A stretch of 64,000 nt of DNA from an uncultured Collinsella sp. (GTDB lineage: Bacteria > Actinomycetota > Coriobacteriia > Coriobacteriales > Coriobacteriaceae), in NCBI GenBank assembly GCA_900549715.1, contig URPK01000002.1, forward strand, positions 124,001 to 188,000, written 5' to 3'. The notes under the pieces were generated by a model, which did no database searches, had not been told where the DNA came from, and saw only the letters and a list, made by a program, of their open reading frames with translations. Positions 41,106-50,577 of the stretch are shown here, in pieces. The position numbers were made by a program, and so were the translations under genes. Positions within the stretch are counted from its first letter, which is position 1. Every line of letters begins with the position of its first letter.

Positions 41106-43676
41106 CTAGAACGTCTGCTCGTAGTCGCTGTGTTTTTTGGCCGAACGCACCAGGAACTCCTGGTTGGTGTTGGTGCCCTTAAGACCCTTGATAAACGATG
41201 CGGCCGCGCGCTCGGTGTTGTTCATGCCGGCAAGAATGCGACGCAGACCAAAGACAAACGGGCGCATCTGCTCGTCGACCAACAGGTCCTCGTTACGCGT
41301 ACCGGAGGCAACGGGGTCGATAGCCGGGAAGATGCGGCGGTCGGCCAGGTCGCGGTCGAGCTTAAGCTCCATGTTGCCGGTGCCCTTGAACTCCTCGAAA
41401 ATGACCTCGTCCATCTTGGAACCGGTGTCGATGAGGGCAGAGGCCAGGATGGTGAGCGAGCCGCCGTTCTCGATATTGCGGGCTGCACCCAGGAAGCGCT
41501 TGGGCGGATACAGTGCCGCCGAATCGACGCCGCCCGAAAGGATGCGGCCTGAGGCGGGCGCCGCCAAGTTGTAGGCGCGGGCGAGGCGCGTGATGGAGTC
41601 GAGCACCACCACGACGTCGCCACCCAGCTCTACGATGCGCTTGGCGCGCTCGATGACGAGCTCTGCCACGCGAGTGTGGTTGTCGGCAGGCATATCGAAG
41701 GTCGACGCCACAACCTCACCCTTGATGGAACGCTGCATATCGGTGACCTCTTCGGGGCGCTCGTCGACGAGCAGGCAGATGAGGTGCACCTCGGGGTTGT
41801 TAATCGAGATGGACTGGCAGATCTTCTTGAGGATCGTGGTCTTGCCGGCCTTGGGCGGGGACACGATCAGGCCGCGCTGGCCCTTGCCAATCGGCGACAC
41901 GATGTCGATGGCGCGACCGGTGATGGAATCCTTGCCGTGCTCCATGCGCAGCGGCTCATTGGGATAGACCGGGGTAAGGTCGCCGAACTTGGGGCGGTTG
42001 CGAATCTGCTCGGGGTCCAGACCGTTGACGGTCGTGATTTTGGCGAGGCCGGCGCGCTTGTCGCCGCCGCGCGAAGGACGCAGCGAGCCCTCGATGACGT
42101 CGCCCGTGCGCAGGCGCGCGGAGCGGATGAGGTAGGCGGGCACGAAGGCGTCGTCGTTGGACTTCATGTAGCCATGGGCGTGGATGATGCCGGAGCTGTC
42201 CGGGCGAATCTGCAGAATGCCCTTGATGTCGCGGAAGCCCTCGGCCTTCGCGGCGGTGACGTAGATCTCCTCGACGAGCTCGGCTTTCTTCTTGCCGGTC
42301 GTCTCGATCTCGAACTCCTTGGCCTTCTCGCGAAGTTCGGCGACCTTCATGGCAGCGAGCTCCTCGCGCGAAAGCGTGGGCTCGGTGGGAGCGGCATTAC
42401 GCTCCTTGTTGCGTTGCTTGCGATCGCGCTGGCGGTTGCGACGGTCGTTGTTGCGCTCGTCCTTGCGCTCGTTGCGCTCCTCGTTGCGCTTGTGCTGGCG
42501 ACGGTTGGGGCGAGCGCCGTCTTCGCCCTCGGCGGGGGCGGCACCATCGGTTGCGGTGGTGTCAACATTGGCCGCAGCGGCGTCATTGGCCTCGGCGCCA
42601 GAATCAACCTGCGCTTCGACATCCTGCTGCTCGGACGCCTTGGCCTTAACGGACTTCTTACGACCGCGCTTGGGCTTCTCGGACGCAGGCTGTTCGACGT
42701 CCTGGGCCTTGGCGACATCAGTCGACGCATCGGCGGTCGTCTCGGCGGAATCCTCGGACGCACCCTTCTTGGCAGCCTTGGCCTTGGACGTGCGCTTAGC
42801 AGCAGTGCGACGGCTGCGACCGGGACGGACGTCGGCGGGCTCGGCATCGGCAGAAACGGCCTCGGAAGTCGTAGCATCCTGGACGGGTTCATCGGCAGCA
42901 GTTGAGGACTTGGCGGTCGCCGCAGCATCCCGAGCGGCGGCGGCTGCGGCTGCGGCCTTCTCGGCCTCGACAAAGGCCTTGGGCTTGCGACCGCGACGGT
43001 GCGGGCGCAAAGCCGGATCGACAACGGGAACTTCGCTGGCCTCGACAGGCGCAGCGGGCTCAACAGGCGATGTGCCCTCCCCTGCCGCGGAACGGACCGA
43101 AGCCTCAGTGAGCTCGGGGGTTACCTGTTCAGCAACCTGCTCGGCCTTAGCAGCCGTGCGACGGCGTGTGCGCAGTACCGGCTTCTCGGTCGGCTGGTCG
43201 GCGACAGGAGTCTCGGTGGCGGCAGGCGTCTCGGGCACAGACGGAGCTGCAAGCTCGGTCAGAGCCGCGGCCTCGCGCTCGGCAGCACGACGGCGGGCGC
43301 GCACCACCTGAGCCTCGCTAATCTGCGCCAACGCACGTGCCTGCGCGACCTCATCGGAAATCGGCGCCGAGGAGTCAGCTGCAACGGTGAGCTTGGCGCG
43401 CGTCGTGCGCGTGGTACGACGCTTTGGCTTGGTGACCTCCTCGCCGTCAGCGGCAGGCTTGGCCGTGCGGCGCATGCGCTTGGGCTTTGCCGGAGCAGCC
43501 TCCTCACCAGTTGCAGGCACGGCCTTCTCAGCCGCTACAGGCATAGGCGTCGAAGCAGCCTTAGGCGTCTCAGGAGCCGAGGCTTGCGCGGGCGCCGCGA
43601 CCTGGTCCGACGCAACCGGTGCAGCGGGAGCGGCCTGCGTCGTCGTTATTTCGTTTTCTTGCTGTTGATCAGACAC
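41106..43676 (-). CDS. rho: Transcription termination factor Rho with ~430-residue disordered N-terminal extension
   Basis: The 856-residue protein is twice the size of E. coli Rho (419). Residues 1-430 are a low-complexity Ala/Glu/Pro/Lys/Arg region with repeated RRR(T)-AAK clusters and an RRQHKRNEERNERKDERN patch. A Rho N-terminal helix domain (about 437-475, AAMKVAELREKAKEFEI), the RNA-binding fold and the RecA-like ATPase (VSPPKAGKTTIL near 605, VVVVLDSITRLARAYN) follow. Long insertions of this kind are known in actinobacterial Rho and bind RNA or promote assembly. The gene is monocistronic. Confidence 0.95.
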   Translation of the reverse strand: MSDQQQENEITTTQAAPAAPVASDQVAAPAQASAPETPKAASTPMPVAAEKAVPATGEEAAPAKPKRMRRTAKPAADGEEVTKPKRRTTRTTRAKLTVAADSSAPISDEVAQARALAQISEAQVVRARRRAAEREAAALTELAAPSVPETPAATETPVADQPTEKPVLRTRRRTAAKAEQVAEQVTPELTEASVRSAAGEGTSPVEPAAPVEASEVPVVDPALRPHRRGRKPKAFVEAEKAAAAAAAARDAAATAKSSTAADEPVQDATTSEAVSADAEPADVRPGRSRRTAAKRTSKAKAAKKGASEDSAETTADASTDVAKAQDVEQPASEKPKRGRKKSVKAKASEQQDVEAQVDSGAEANDAAAANVDTTATDGAAPAEGEDGARPNRRQHKRNEERNERKDERNNDRRNRQRDRKQRNKERNAAPTEPTLSREELAAMKVAELREKAKEFEIETTGKKKAELVEEIYVTAAKAEGFRDIKGILQIRPDSSGIIHAHGYMKSNDDAFVPAYLIRSARLRTGDVIEGSLRPSRGGDKRAGLAKITTVNGLDPEQIRNRPKFGDLTPVYPNEPLRMEHGKDSITGRAIDIVSPIGKGQRGLIVSPPKAGKTTILKKICQSISINNPEVHLICLLVDERPEEVTDMQRSIKGEVVASTFDMPADNHTRVAELVIERAKRIVELGGDVVVVLDSITRLARAYNLAAPASGRILSGGVDSAALYPPKRFLGAARNIENGGSLTILASALIDTGSKMDEVIFEEFKGTGNMELKLDRDLADRRIFPAIDPVASGTRNEDLLVDEQMRPFVFGLRRILAGMNNTERAAASFIKGLKGTNTNQEFLVRSAKKHSDYEQTF

Positions 43677-43849
43677 AGTGTTTGCTCAACTTTCTTTTCA
43701 AGCCCTGTGATCACATGCTCCCTGCATAAACCTTCAGGGCGGCTAAACAGTCTAGTTCCGTTCAAAACGACGGACATCATTGATCTGTATCGAGATGATT
43801 GCGTCAACTACGCAGCGTTAGTGTAACACAACCGCCGCCACCTGCAACT

Positions 43850-43881
43850 TAGTCATTGGGGACGTTCTTAAACGACTAGTC
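43850..43881. repeat. 32-bp dispersed repeat, copy 1
   Basis: It is identical to 63185-63216. The core is TTGGGGACGTTCTTAAACGA, flanked by TAGTC-type ends. Confidence 0.85.
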
Positions 43882-43930
43882 AAAAGAGACACTCTTTGTT
43901 TGCCACCCACAAATCTGACTGCCTCCGCCA

Positions 43931-44080
43931 AAACTATGGCGGTTTACTACGATGAATCGCTCAACCGCGACCACTCCGAAACTTGTTGAACTAAAACCGC
44001 AGGTAGATGCCTTGCACTTTTTAGCAAAAAGCCGGCGTGGTTAGAATTCCTCAATTCATCGTAGTAAACCGGCATAGTTT
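43931..44080. repeat. 150-bp element bounded by 27-bp inverted repeats (REPIN/MITE-like)
   Basis: The left arm 43931-43957 and right arm 44054-44080 are inverted copies with one mismatch (core GGTTTACTACGATGAAT). The interior (96 bp) has no coding capacity. The form fits a REP doublet or miniature element. Confidence 0.7.
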
Positions 44081-44125
44081 CGTATTTCTAGCAGCTCCAA
44101 ATTCATCAATACGTCGGCGTTTGCG

Positions 44126-44157
44126 AAAAAAGCCCGACCTCCGTGGGAGATCGGGCT
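44126..44157 (-). terminator. Terminator of argS
   Basis: On the minus strand AGCCCGA/TCGGGCT with an inner CTCC/GGAG stem is followed by TTTTTT. Confidence 0.92.
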
Positions 44158-44204
44158 TATAGGGCTCAGTTAAACCAAACCTACACGGTCAAATGACCCG
44201 TAGT

Positions 44205-46058
44205 TTACATCTGCTCGGGAGCGGAGACACCAACGAGGGTGAGCACCAGGGCGAGCGTCACGCGGACGGCGTCGCAAGCGGCCAGACGAGCACGCGAAAG
44301 CTCGGGGTCGACGGGACGGCCCTCGCTCGGCAGCACCTGGCAGGCAGCATAGAAGCTGTGGAAGTCACCGGCGAGTTCCTCGGCAAAGTGCGTCAGACGG
44401 AACGGGGCGCGGTCGCGAGCGCAGCTGGCGATCAGGTCGGTGAGCTCGTTGAGCTTACGCGAAAGGGCGAGCTCGGTCGGGTCGGTCAACAGCGAGTAAT
44501 CGACGTTCTCACCGATGGCCTTGGCGGCAACGGCCTTCATGCCCATCTCGTCGGCCTGCTCAGGCGTTACGTCAGCGGCACGGCGCAGGATGGAGCAGAC
44601 GCGAGCGTGAGCGTACTGCACGTAGTACACCGGGTTGGAGTTGTCGCGCTTCTTAACGGCCTCGATGTCGAAGTCGACCATCTGGTTGGAGCTCTTGGAG
44701 ATGAGCGTGTAGCGAGCGGCATCGGAACCGACCTCGTCGACGAGCTCCTGCAGGGTCACCATGGTGCCCTTGCGCTTGGACATACGGACGGGCTTGCCGT
44801 TGCGCAGCAGGTTGACGAGCTGGCCCAGTAGAACCTCGAACTTGCCGGGATAGCCAAGAGCGTCGCAGACGCAGCGAACGCGCTCGATGTAGCCGTGGTG
44901 GTCGGCGCCCCAGATGTCGATGACGTGGTCGACGCGCTGGAACTTATCCCAGTGATAGGCGACGTCGGAGGCGAAGTAGGTGTACTCGCCGTCGGACTTG
45001 ATCAGGACGCGGTCCTTGTCATCGCCCAGGTCGGTGGAGCGGAACCACAGGGCGCCGTCCTTGGTATAGAGGTAGCCCATCTTGTCGAGCTTCTCAAAAG
45101 CGCGGTCGACGGCAGAGGTGCCGGCGGTCTCACCCTCGGTGTCCTTCACGTACAGCGAACGCTCGGAGTACCAACGATCGAAGTCGCAATTGACGGCGTG
45201 GCAGAGGTCGCGCATGTTGTCGACCATCTTTACGTAGCCGCGCTCGCGGAAGCTCTCCATGCGCTCCCGAGGATCGGCGTCGACCCACTTATCGCCGTCG
45301 GTGCGCCAGAACTCAGCAGCCTCGTCGATGATGTAGTCGCCGCCGTAGGAGTCCTTGCCCAGAGTCTCGGCAAAGTTGTCCTGATACGGATGGGTCTCGG
45401 GGTGCTCGTCGTTCTCGTCGGCAACAAAGGCGTCGCGGTCGGCGATCAGCAGCTTGTGAGCCTCGTCGATATCCACGCCCTGCTTGGCGATGATGTCGGC
45501 AAGCTGCATATAGCGCGTGCTGATGGAGTTGCCGAAGGTGTTCATCTGAGAGCCGTGGTCGTTGATGTAGAACTCACGCTGGATGTCGTAACCGGCGTGG
45601 TCCATAACACGGCAGAGCGAGTCGCCCAGCGCGGCCCAGCGGCCGTGGCCGATGTGCATGGGGCCGACGGGGTTAGCGGAAACGAACTCGACCTGGGTCT
45701 TCAGGCCGCCGCCGACGTTAGACTTAGCGAAGTCCATACCCTTCTCGCGAGCCTCGCCAAAGATGGCATTCTTGACGGCGACGGAGAGGTAGAAGTTGAT
45801 GAAGCCGGGGCCTGCGATCTCGACCTTCTCGATCGCGGGGTCCTCGGGCATATGGGCAACGATGGCCTCGGCGATCTTGCGCGGGGCGCAGTGGGCCAGC
45901 TTGGCGGACTTCAGGGCCATGGTAGAGGTCCACTCGCCATGAGAAGTGTCAGCCGGTCGCTCGATGGCGCAATCGTCAAGTTCAAATGCGGAAAGGTCGC
46001 CGGCCTCCTGGGCCGCAGCAAGCGCAGCGCGTACCAGCTCTTCAATCTTCTCGGGCAT
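44205..46058 (-). CDS. argS: Arginyl-tRNA synthetase
   Basis: The ATG at 46058 follows a perfect AAGGAGG; 617 residues. Motifs are GPMHIGHGRWAALGDSL (HIGH, about 131), MSKRKGTMV (KMSKS-like, about 424), the N-terminal Add-1 domain and the DALR anticodon domain ending in LVLTLVGVSAPEQM. It charges tRNA-Arg with arginine. It is monocistronic and divergent from the CarD-like gene. Confidence 0.96.
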   Translation of the reverse strand: MPEKIEELVRAALAAAQEAGDLSAFELDDCAIERPADTSHGEWTSTMALKSAKLAHCAPRKIAEAIVAHMPEDPAIEKVEIAGPGFINFYLSVAVKNAIFGEAREKGMDFAKSNVGGGLKTQVEFVSANPVGPMHIGHGRWAALGDSLCRVMDHAGYDIQREFYINDHGSQMNTFGNSISTRYMQLADIIAKQGVDIDEAHKLLIADRDAFVADENDEHPETHPYQDNFAETLGKDSYGGDYIIDEAAEFWRTDGDKWVDADPRERMESFRERGYVKMVDNMRDLCHAVNCDFDRWYSERSLYVKDTEGETAGTSAVDRAFEKLDKMGYLYTKDGALWFRSTDLGDDKDRVLIKSDGEYTYFASDVAYHWDKFQRVDHVIDIWGADHHGYIERVRCVCDALGYPGKFEVLLGQLVNLLRNGKPVRMSKRKGTMVTLQELVDEVGSDAARYTLISKSSNQMVDFDIEAVKKRDNSNPVYYVQYAHARVCSILRRAADVTPEQADEMGMKAVAAKAIGENVDYSLLTDPTELALSRKLNELTDLIASCARDRAPFRLTHFAEELAGDFHSFYAACQVLPSEGRPVDPELSRARLAACDAVRVTLALVLTLVGVSAPEQM

Positions 46059-46400
46059 AGATCCTCCTTGTGTTAAAGCCCCCGAGCTCTTGGTCACTCG
46101 TGGGGCAAAAGCCAGAGTTTGTAGCACTCTATCACAAGCGACGGGCACTGTCGCAGGGTAAAGCCAATCGATATTGCATATGCACAAAATTGACTACAGC
46201 TTGTATGGAGTCACTCAAAGATGCCGGTCTGCCTGCAGATTATGCACGCGTTGAAAATGCATAAAGGTGTGAATGAGCTGTGTCTTTTATCGAATACTCT
46301 TACCTATCAGAGTTGTGTGCTTTTCCTGCATAAAGTGAGGATTTGCGCACGTCAGCGTGTTATTCTAGACATACGTAAATTCGTATAAGTTGGAGGTAGC
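46059..46400. other. Divergent intergenic region argS-carD
   Basis: No gene is seen in 342 bp. The right part is AT-rich with TATTCT (46361-46366) as a possible -10 for the CarD-like gene; no clear -35 or operator is seen. Confidence 0.4.
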
Positions 46401-46886
46401 ATGTTCTCAATCGGTCAACACGTCATTCATCCGGGTCAGGGAGTCTGCACCGTCGTCGGTTTTAGGGACGACACGCCGCAGCCCATGTTGTTGCTCGAGG
46501 CCAAGCAGGGGCATGCGCAGACGATCCTTATGTACCCCGTGGCGCAGGCCGACCGTCTGCATGCCGCCATCTCTCAGCAAGATGCCGAGCATCTGCTGAG
46601 CCACTATGACGAGCTGGAGTGCGACACCTTTACCGAGCGCAACAGCTCGCTTGAAGAGACACACTTTAAGCAGCAGCTCAAGCTGGGCGCGCCCGAGACG
46701 GTCCGCGTGGCAAAGACCATGATGCACCGCATTCGCCAGGCCGAGGAAGCTGATAAAAAGCCCAGCTCTTACTACATGCGCGTACTCAAGGAGGCCAAGC
46801 GCCGCTCCATTGAGGAGTTCGCCGTGGCCCTGGGCGTCACCGAAGAGGACGCCGAAGCCCGCCTAGCCCAAGCCGCCCTCAACTAA
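46401..46886 (+). CDS. carD: CarD-family RNA polymerase-binding regulator
   Basis: The 161-residue protein begins MFSIGQHVIHPGQGVCTVVG, the Tudor-like RNAP-interacting domain of CarD/CdnL, followed by a helical C-terminal domain (SYYMRVLKEAKRRSIEEFAVALG) that contacts promoter DNA. CarD stabilises open complexes and modulates rRNA and stress genes in actinobacteria. A GGAGGT site precedes the ATG. Coriobacterial relatives are often several per genome, so this may be one of a set. The stop is 12 bp before a dispersed terminator palindrome. Confidence 0.8.
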   Translation: MFSIGQHVIHPGQGVCTVVGFRDDTPQPMLLLEAKQGHAQTILMYPVAQADRLHAAISQQDAEHLLSHYDELECDTFTERNSSLEETHFKQQLKLGAPETVRVAKTMMHRIRQAEEADKKPSSYYMRVLKEAKRRSIEEFAVALGVTEEDAEARLAQAALN

Positions 46887-46898
46887 CCCATCCGCGCC

Positions 46899-46942
46899 AA
46901 AAACCACCACAAAGGGGACAGGCACCTTTGTGGTGGTTTTTT
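46899..46942 (+). terminator. Dispersed palindromic terminator, copy 1 (after carD)
   Basis: AAACCACCACAAAGG and its complement enclose a 9-nt loop (GGACAGGCA), with a run of T after the right arm. The same sequence recurs five more times in the window. Confidence 0.85.
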
Positions 46943-47003
46943 CGTTCTAGTCGTTCTAGTAGTATTCATTCTTAGCGATACCTACGAGCACAAGGAGCCT
47001 CTT

Positions 47004-47603
47004 ATGGCAGAGCCACTTACCGCCGGAATCACCCGCGACCGTGCGTTCGAACTGCTCAACGAGCACAACAAGGACCCGTTCCACATCACCCATGGCGAAA
47101 CGGTCGAGGGCACCATGCGCTACTTTGCGCGCGAGTTCGACCCCGAGAACGAGGAGTTTTGGGGCATCGTCGGCCTGCTGCACGACCTGGATTGGGAGGA
47201 GCATGAGGATGACCCCATGAACCACACCATCTATGCGGCCGAGATCCTCGAGGGCGAGGGCGCCTCTCCCGAGCTCATTCGCGCCATCCAGACGCACACG
47301 TCCGATTTCAACACCTCGCTGCCCAAGCCCGAACTGCAGATGGAAAAGATACTGTTCGCCTGCGACGAGCTCACCGGCCTGATCGGAGCCGCCGTCGTCA
47401 TGCGCCCGAGCAAGAGCGTCATGGACTTTACGACCAAGTCGCTCAAGAAGAAGTTCAAGGACAAGCGCTTTGCCGCCGGCTGCTCGCGTGACGTGATTTC
47501 GCAGGGCGCCGAGATGCTGGGCTGGGAGCTTCCCGAGCTCTTCGACCGTACCATCGCGGCCATGCAATCCTTCGCTCCCGATCGCGACACCTTCCAGGCC
47601 TAA
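47004..47603 (+). CDS. HD-domain phosphohydrolase
   Basis: The 199-residue protein has the HD metal motif set: HITHGETVEG (first His), GLLHDLDWEEHEDDP (HD pair), QTHTSDF and the final Asp in FACDELTGL. This arrangement matches HDIG-type hydrolases acting on nucleotides or phosphoesters, substrate unknown. It is 117 bp after carD, and separated from it by a terminator, so it is its own unit. Confidence 0.8.
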   Translation: MAEPLTAGITRDRAFELLNEHNKDPFHITHGETVEGTMRYFAREFDPENEEFWGIVGLLHDLDWEEHEDDPMNHTIYAAEILEGEGASPELIRAIQTHTSDFNTSLPKPELQMEKILFACDELTGLIGAAVVMRPSKSVMDFTTKSLKKKFKDKRFAAGCSRDVISQGAEMLGWELPELFDRTIAAMQSFAPDRDTFQA

Positions 47604-47620
47604 CCGCCCACGCCACCTAT

Positions 47621-47660
47621 AACCACCGCAAAGGGGACAGGCGCCTTTGTGGTGGTTTTT
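47621..47660 (+). terminator. Dispersed palindromic terminator, copy 2 (after HD hydrolase)
   Basis: It is the same palindrome with two changes that keep part of the pairing (GCAAAGG/CCTTTGT), 17 bp after the stop and followed by TTTTT. It also faces the end of proA. Confidence 0.8.
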
Positions 47661-47674
47661 CGTTTGCAACAGGT

Positions 47675-48961
47675 TTAGGGACGGACCTGGCCGGTGCCGC
47701 GGAGCTTGTATTTGTAGGTAGTGAGGGCCTCGGCGGCAAAGGGGCCGCGGGCGTGGAGCTTTTGGGTCGAGATGCCGATCTCGGCGCCCAGGCCAAACTC
47801 GCCGCCGTCGGTGAAGCGCGTGCTGGCGTTGGCATACACGGCCGAGGCATCGACCGCGTCCAGGAAGCGCTCGCAGGCATCCTCGTCCTCGGCAACGATG
47901 GCCTCGGAGTGCATGGTGCCGTAGCGGTTGATGTGCGCGATGGCTTCGTCCTCGTTCGCCACGACCTTCACGCTCATCTCGAGCGCCAGATACTCGCGGC
48001 CCCAGTCCTCCTCAGTCGCGGCTACATAGTCGTCGCCCTCGGCAAGCCCGGCGGCAGCGCATGCGGCGCACGTGGCCTCGTCGCCGTGAATCAGCACGCC
48101 GTGGTCGTGCAGCACGGCAACGACCGCCGGCAAAAACGAATCCGCCACGGCACGGTCGACCAGCAGCGACTCGGCGGCATTGCACACGCCCACGCGCTGC
48201 GTCTTAGCGTTGACGATAATGTTGAGCGCCTTGTCAAAATCGGCGGATTCATGCACGTAGATGTGGCAGTTGCCTGTGCCCGTCTCGATCACCGGCACAA
48301 GCGACTCGCGCACGCAGCGCTGGATCAGGCCCGCACCGCCACGCGGAATGAGCACATCGACAATACCGCGGAGCTTCATGAGCTCGCCGGTGGCCTCGCG
48401 GTCGGTGGACTCGATCATCGAGATAGCTTCGCGTGGAAAGCCCTGGGCCTCAAGCGCATCGGCCAGCAGTTCGGCAATCATGGCGCACGAGTGATAGGCC
48501 AGCGAACCGCCGCGCAGGATGCAGGCGTTGCCGGTGCGGATGCAGATGCCCGCGGCATCGGCCGTCACGTTGGGGCGCGCCTCGTAGACCATGGCAACCA
48601 GGCCCAGCGGCACACTCACGCGCGTAAGGTCCACGCCACTCGCAAGCACACGGTGATCGAGCACGCGGCCCACGGGATCGGGCAGCTCGGCGAGCTTCTC
48701 CAGGCCGGCGGCCATGCCCTCGACGCGCTCGGGCGTCAGCAGCAGACGATCGAGCAATCCGACCGAGGTGCCCGCATCACGCGCAGCGGACATATCGAGC
48801 TCGTTGGCGGCGACGATGGAGTCGATACCGTTGCGCAGTGCTGCGGCCATGGCGCGCACGGCCTCCTGGCGCTGCTCGTCGCTCGCCGTGGCAAGCGAGG
48901 CCGACGCTGCCTTAGCGGCAACGGCAAGATCGTGGACATACGTGGCTATATCGACCGACAT
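47675..48961 (-). CDS. proA: Glutamate-5-semialdehyde dehydrogenase (gamma-glutamyl phosphate reductase)
   Basis: At 428 residues it has the full ProA length. RVGVCNAAESLLVD holds the catalytic Cys (about 255), and VPLGLVAMVYEARPNVTADA and LMKLRGIVDVLIPRGGAGL are ProA-specific. It reduces gamma-glutamyl phosphate with NADPH in proline synthesis. proB lies 1.7 kb away on the same strand, separated by an S33 peptidase gene on the opposite strand. A GGAGAAAGG site precedes the ATG. Confidence 0.95.
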   Translation of the reverse strand: MSVDIATYVHDLAVAAKAASASLATASDEQRQEAVRAMAAALRNGIDSIVAANELDMSAARDAGTSVGLLDRLLLTPERVEGMAAGLEKLAELPDPVGRVLDHRVLASGVDLTRVSVPLGLVAMVYEARPNVTADAAGICIRTGNACILRGGSLAYHSCAMIAELLADALEAQGFPREAISMIESTDREATGELMKLRGIVDVLIPRGGAGLIQRCVRESLVPVIETGTGNCHIYVHESADFDKALNIIVNAKTQRVGVCNAAESLLVDRAVADSFLPAVVAVLHDHGVLIHGDEATCAACAAAGLAEGDDYVAATEEDWGREYLALEMSVKVVANEDEAIAHINRYGTMHSEAIVAEDEDACERFLDAVDASAVYANASTRFTDGGEFGLGAEIGISTQKLHARGPFAAEALTTYKYKLRGTGQVRP

Positions 48962-49073
48962 GGACGGCCCTTTCTCCTAGAAGTTTGCAACCATGGTAGC
49001 CGATTTGCGCATGGCCTCGCCCGCGGCGGTAGAATTGGTCAACCCGAAACACCGCAACGAACGGAAGACTCAC

Positions 49074-50492
49074 ATGGCCCTCATTACTTCGTACCACGTC
49101 CCCGGCCTGTATGTCGAGGACCACAGCATCGACGTCCCCCTCGACTGGCGCGGCCTGGAGCCAATGCTCCTGGCCGTCGGCAGCACCATGCGCCGCGGCG
49201 CTATGCCGGCACCAATCGCCGGCGCGCCCGAGAGCATCAAGCTCTTCTACCGCGTGGTTTGCGCGCCCGACCGCATCAACGACGATCTGCCGCTGCTTCT
49301 GTTTTTGCAGGGCGGCCCCGGCGGCGAGAGCCCGCGTCCGCTGTCACCCACAAGCGATGGCTGGATCGAGGAGGCCGTCAAGCACTTCCGCGTGGTCCTG
49401 CCCGACCAGCGCGGCACCGGACGCAGTAGCTGCGTGGACGGACGCACGATTGCCACCTTGGGCGATCGCGCCGAGGCAGCCGGCGCCGATGCGGCCCGCT
49501 CGCAGGCGGACTTCCTCAAGCGCCACCTCGCCAGCTCCATCGTGCGCGATTTTGAGTACCTGCGCCTGGTGGGCTTTGGCGGCAAGCCCTGGGTCACACT
49601 CGGGCAGAGCTACGGCGGCTTTTTGACGTTGAGCTATCTGTCGCTCTTCCCCGAGGGCGTGGCGGCAAGCTTTACCTGCGGCGGCATCCCCCACGTGCCG
49701 GCGAGCGCAAGCGAGGTCTACGCGCACACCTTCCCGCGCATGGCTGCCAAGACACAGCAGTATTACGACCGCTACCCCGCCGACGTCGAGCGCGTGGCGG
49801 CTCTTGCCGATGCGCTCGAGGCTCAGAAGCCCGTGCTGCCCGACGGCTCGCCGATGACGGTCGAGCGCCTACAGCTCATGGGCAGCGACTTTGGCATGAA
49901 GCCGAGCTTTGAGCGCATGCATTGGATTATCGATCACGCTTTTGTTGACGGCGACGGCACGCTGACCTGCGGCGTCTCGATATCTGACAGCTTTTTGATG
50001 CGTGCCTTCGAGCGCACCAACACGCGCACGAATCCGCTGTACTGGACGCTTCAGGAGTTCATCTACGCCGACGGCGATACCATGCCCATTCGCTGGGCCG
50101 CCGCAGAGGAGAAGGCACACCGTGCCGAGTTCGACACCCTCGCGCGCCCGCTCATGTTTACCGGCGAGGCCATGTTCCCGTGGATGTTTGAGCAGATGCC
50201 CGAGCTTAAGCCGTTTAAACCCGCCATGGACCTGCTGATGGAAGACACCAGCTGGGACAAGATCTACGACCCGCAACGCCTGGCCTGCAACGAGGTGCCG
50301 CTCCAGGCCGCGGTGTATTTCGACGACATGTACGTCGATTCGGGCCTGCAGCTCGATACGCTCAGCCGCGTGGGCAACTCGCATGCCTGGGTGACGAACG
50401 AGTTCGAGCACGACGGCCTGCACGGCAGCGTGGTGTTCAAATGCCTCTTCGACGAAGCCCTCAACCGAGGAGACCTGCGCCGGATCTTCTAG
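49074..50492 (+). CDS. Alpha/beta hydrolase, S33 proline iminopeptidase-like
   Basis: The start at ATG 49074 is backed by GGAAG; 472 residues. LLLFLQGGPGGESPRP is the HGGPG oxyanion motif of S33 peptidases, VLPDQRGTGRSS the DQRGxGxS box, and GQSYGGFLTLSYLS the nucleophile elbow. The catalytic His is probably in NSHAWVTNEFEHDGL. These cytosolic enzymes release N-terminal proline from short peptides (prolyl aminopeptidase-II type). It lies between proA and proB on the other strand, so peptide-derived and newly made proline are supplied from one locus. Confidence 0.8.
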   Translation: MALITSYHVPGLYVEDHSIDVPLDWRGLEPMLLAVGSTMRRGAMPAPIAGAPESIKLFYRVVCAPDRINDDLPLLLFLQGGPGGESPRPLSPTSDGWIEEAVKHFRVVLPDQRGTGRSSCVDGRTIATLGDRAEAAGADAARSQADFLKRHLASSIVRDFEYLRLVGFGGKPWVTLGQSYGGFLTLSYLSLFPEGVAASFTCGGIPHVPASASEVYAHTFPRMAAKTQQYYDRYPADVERVAALADALEAQKPVLPDGSPMTVERLQLMGSDFGMKPSFERMHWIIDHAFVDGDGTLTCGVSISDSFLMRAFERTNTRTNPLYWTLQEFIYADGDTMPIRWAAAEEKAHRAEFDTLARPLMFTGEAMFPWMFEQMPELKPFKPAMDLLMEDTSWDKIYDPQRLACNEVPLQAAVYFDDMYVDSGLQLDTLSRVGNSHAWVTNEFEHDGLHGSVVFKCLFDEALNRGDLRRIF

Positions 50493-50494
50493 CA

Positions 50495-50545
50495 AAGGAG
50501 TGTCCCCACCTGCCGACACAAAAGGAACGTCCCCAAGTGCCGGCA
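50495..50545. repeat. Dispersed GTCCCC/TGCCGGCA repeat
   Basis: AAAGGAGTGTCCCC...TGCCGACA and GGAACGTCCCCAAGTGCCGGCA are related to 63249-63322. It has no coding role. Confidence 0.6.
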
Positions 50546-50577
50546 ACGACAATGCCGCAGGAAGAGGACGGAAAGCG

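Larger units (their letters stand above)
43677..44204. other. Intergenic region rho-argS
   Basis: This 528-bp gap has no gene. It contains the rho leader, a 32-bp repeat at 43850-43881 found again at 63185-63216, a 150-bp inverted-repeat element (43931-44080) and the argS terminator. Confidence 0.8.

Noticed and set aside
41676..42905. 409-codon plus-strand frame opposite rho
   Set aside because: It is the antisense reading of the low-complexity and core region of rho; composition is an artefact of the coding strand.
47753..49429. 558-codon plus-strand frame over proA
   Set aside because: It is antisense to a clear ProA and runs into the start of the peptidase gene in another frame.
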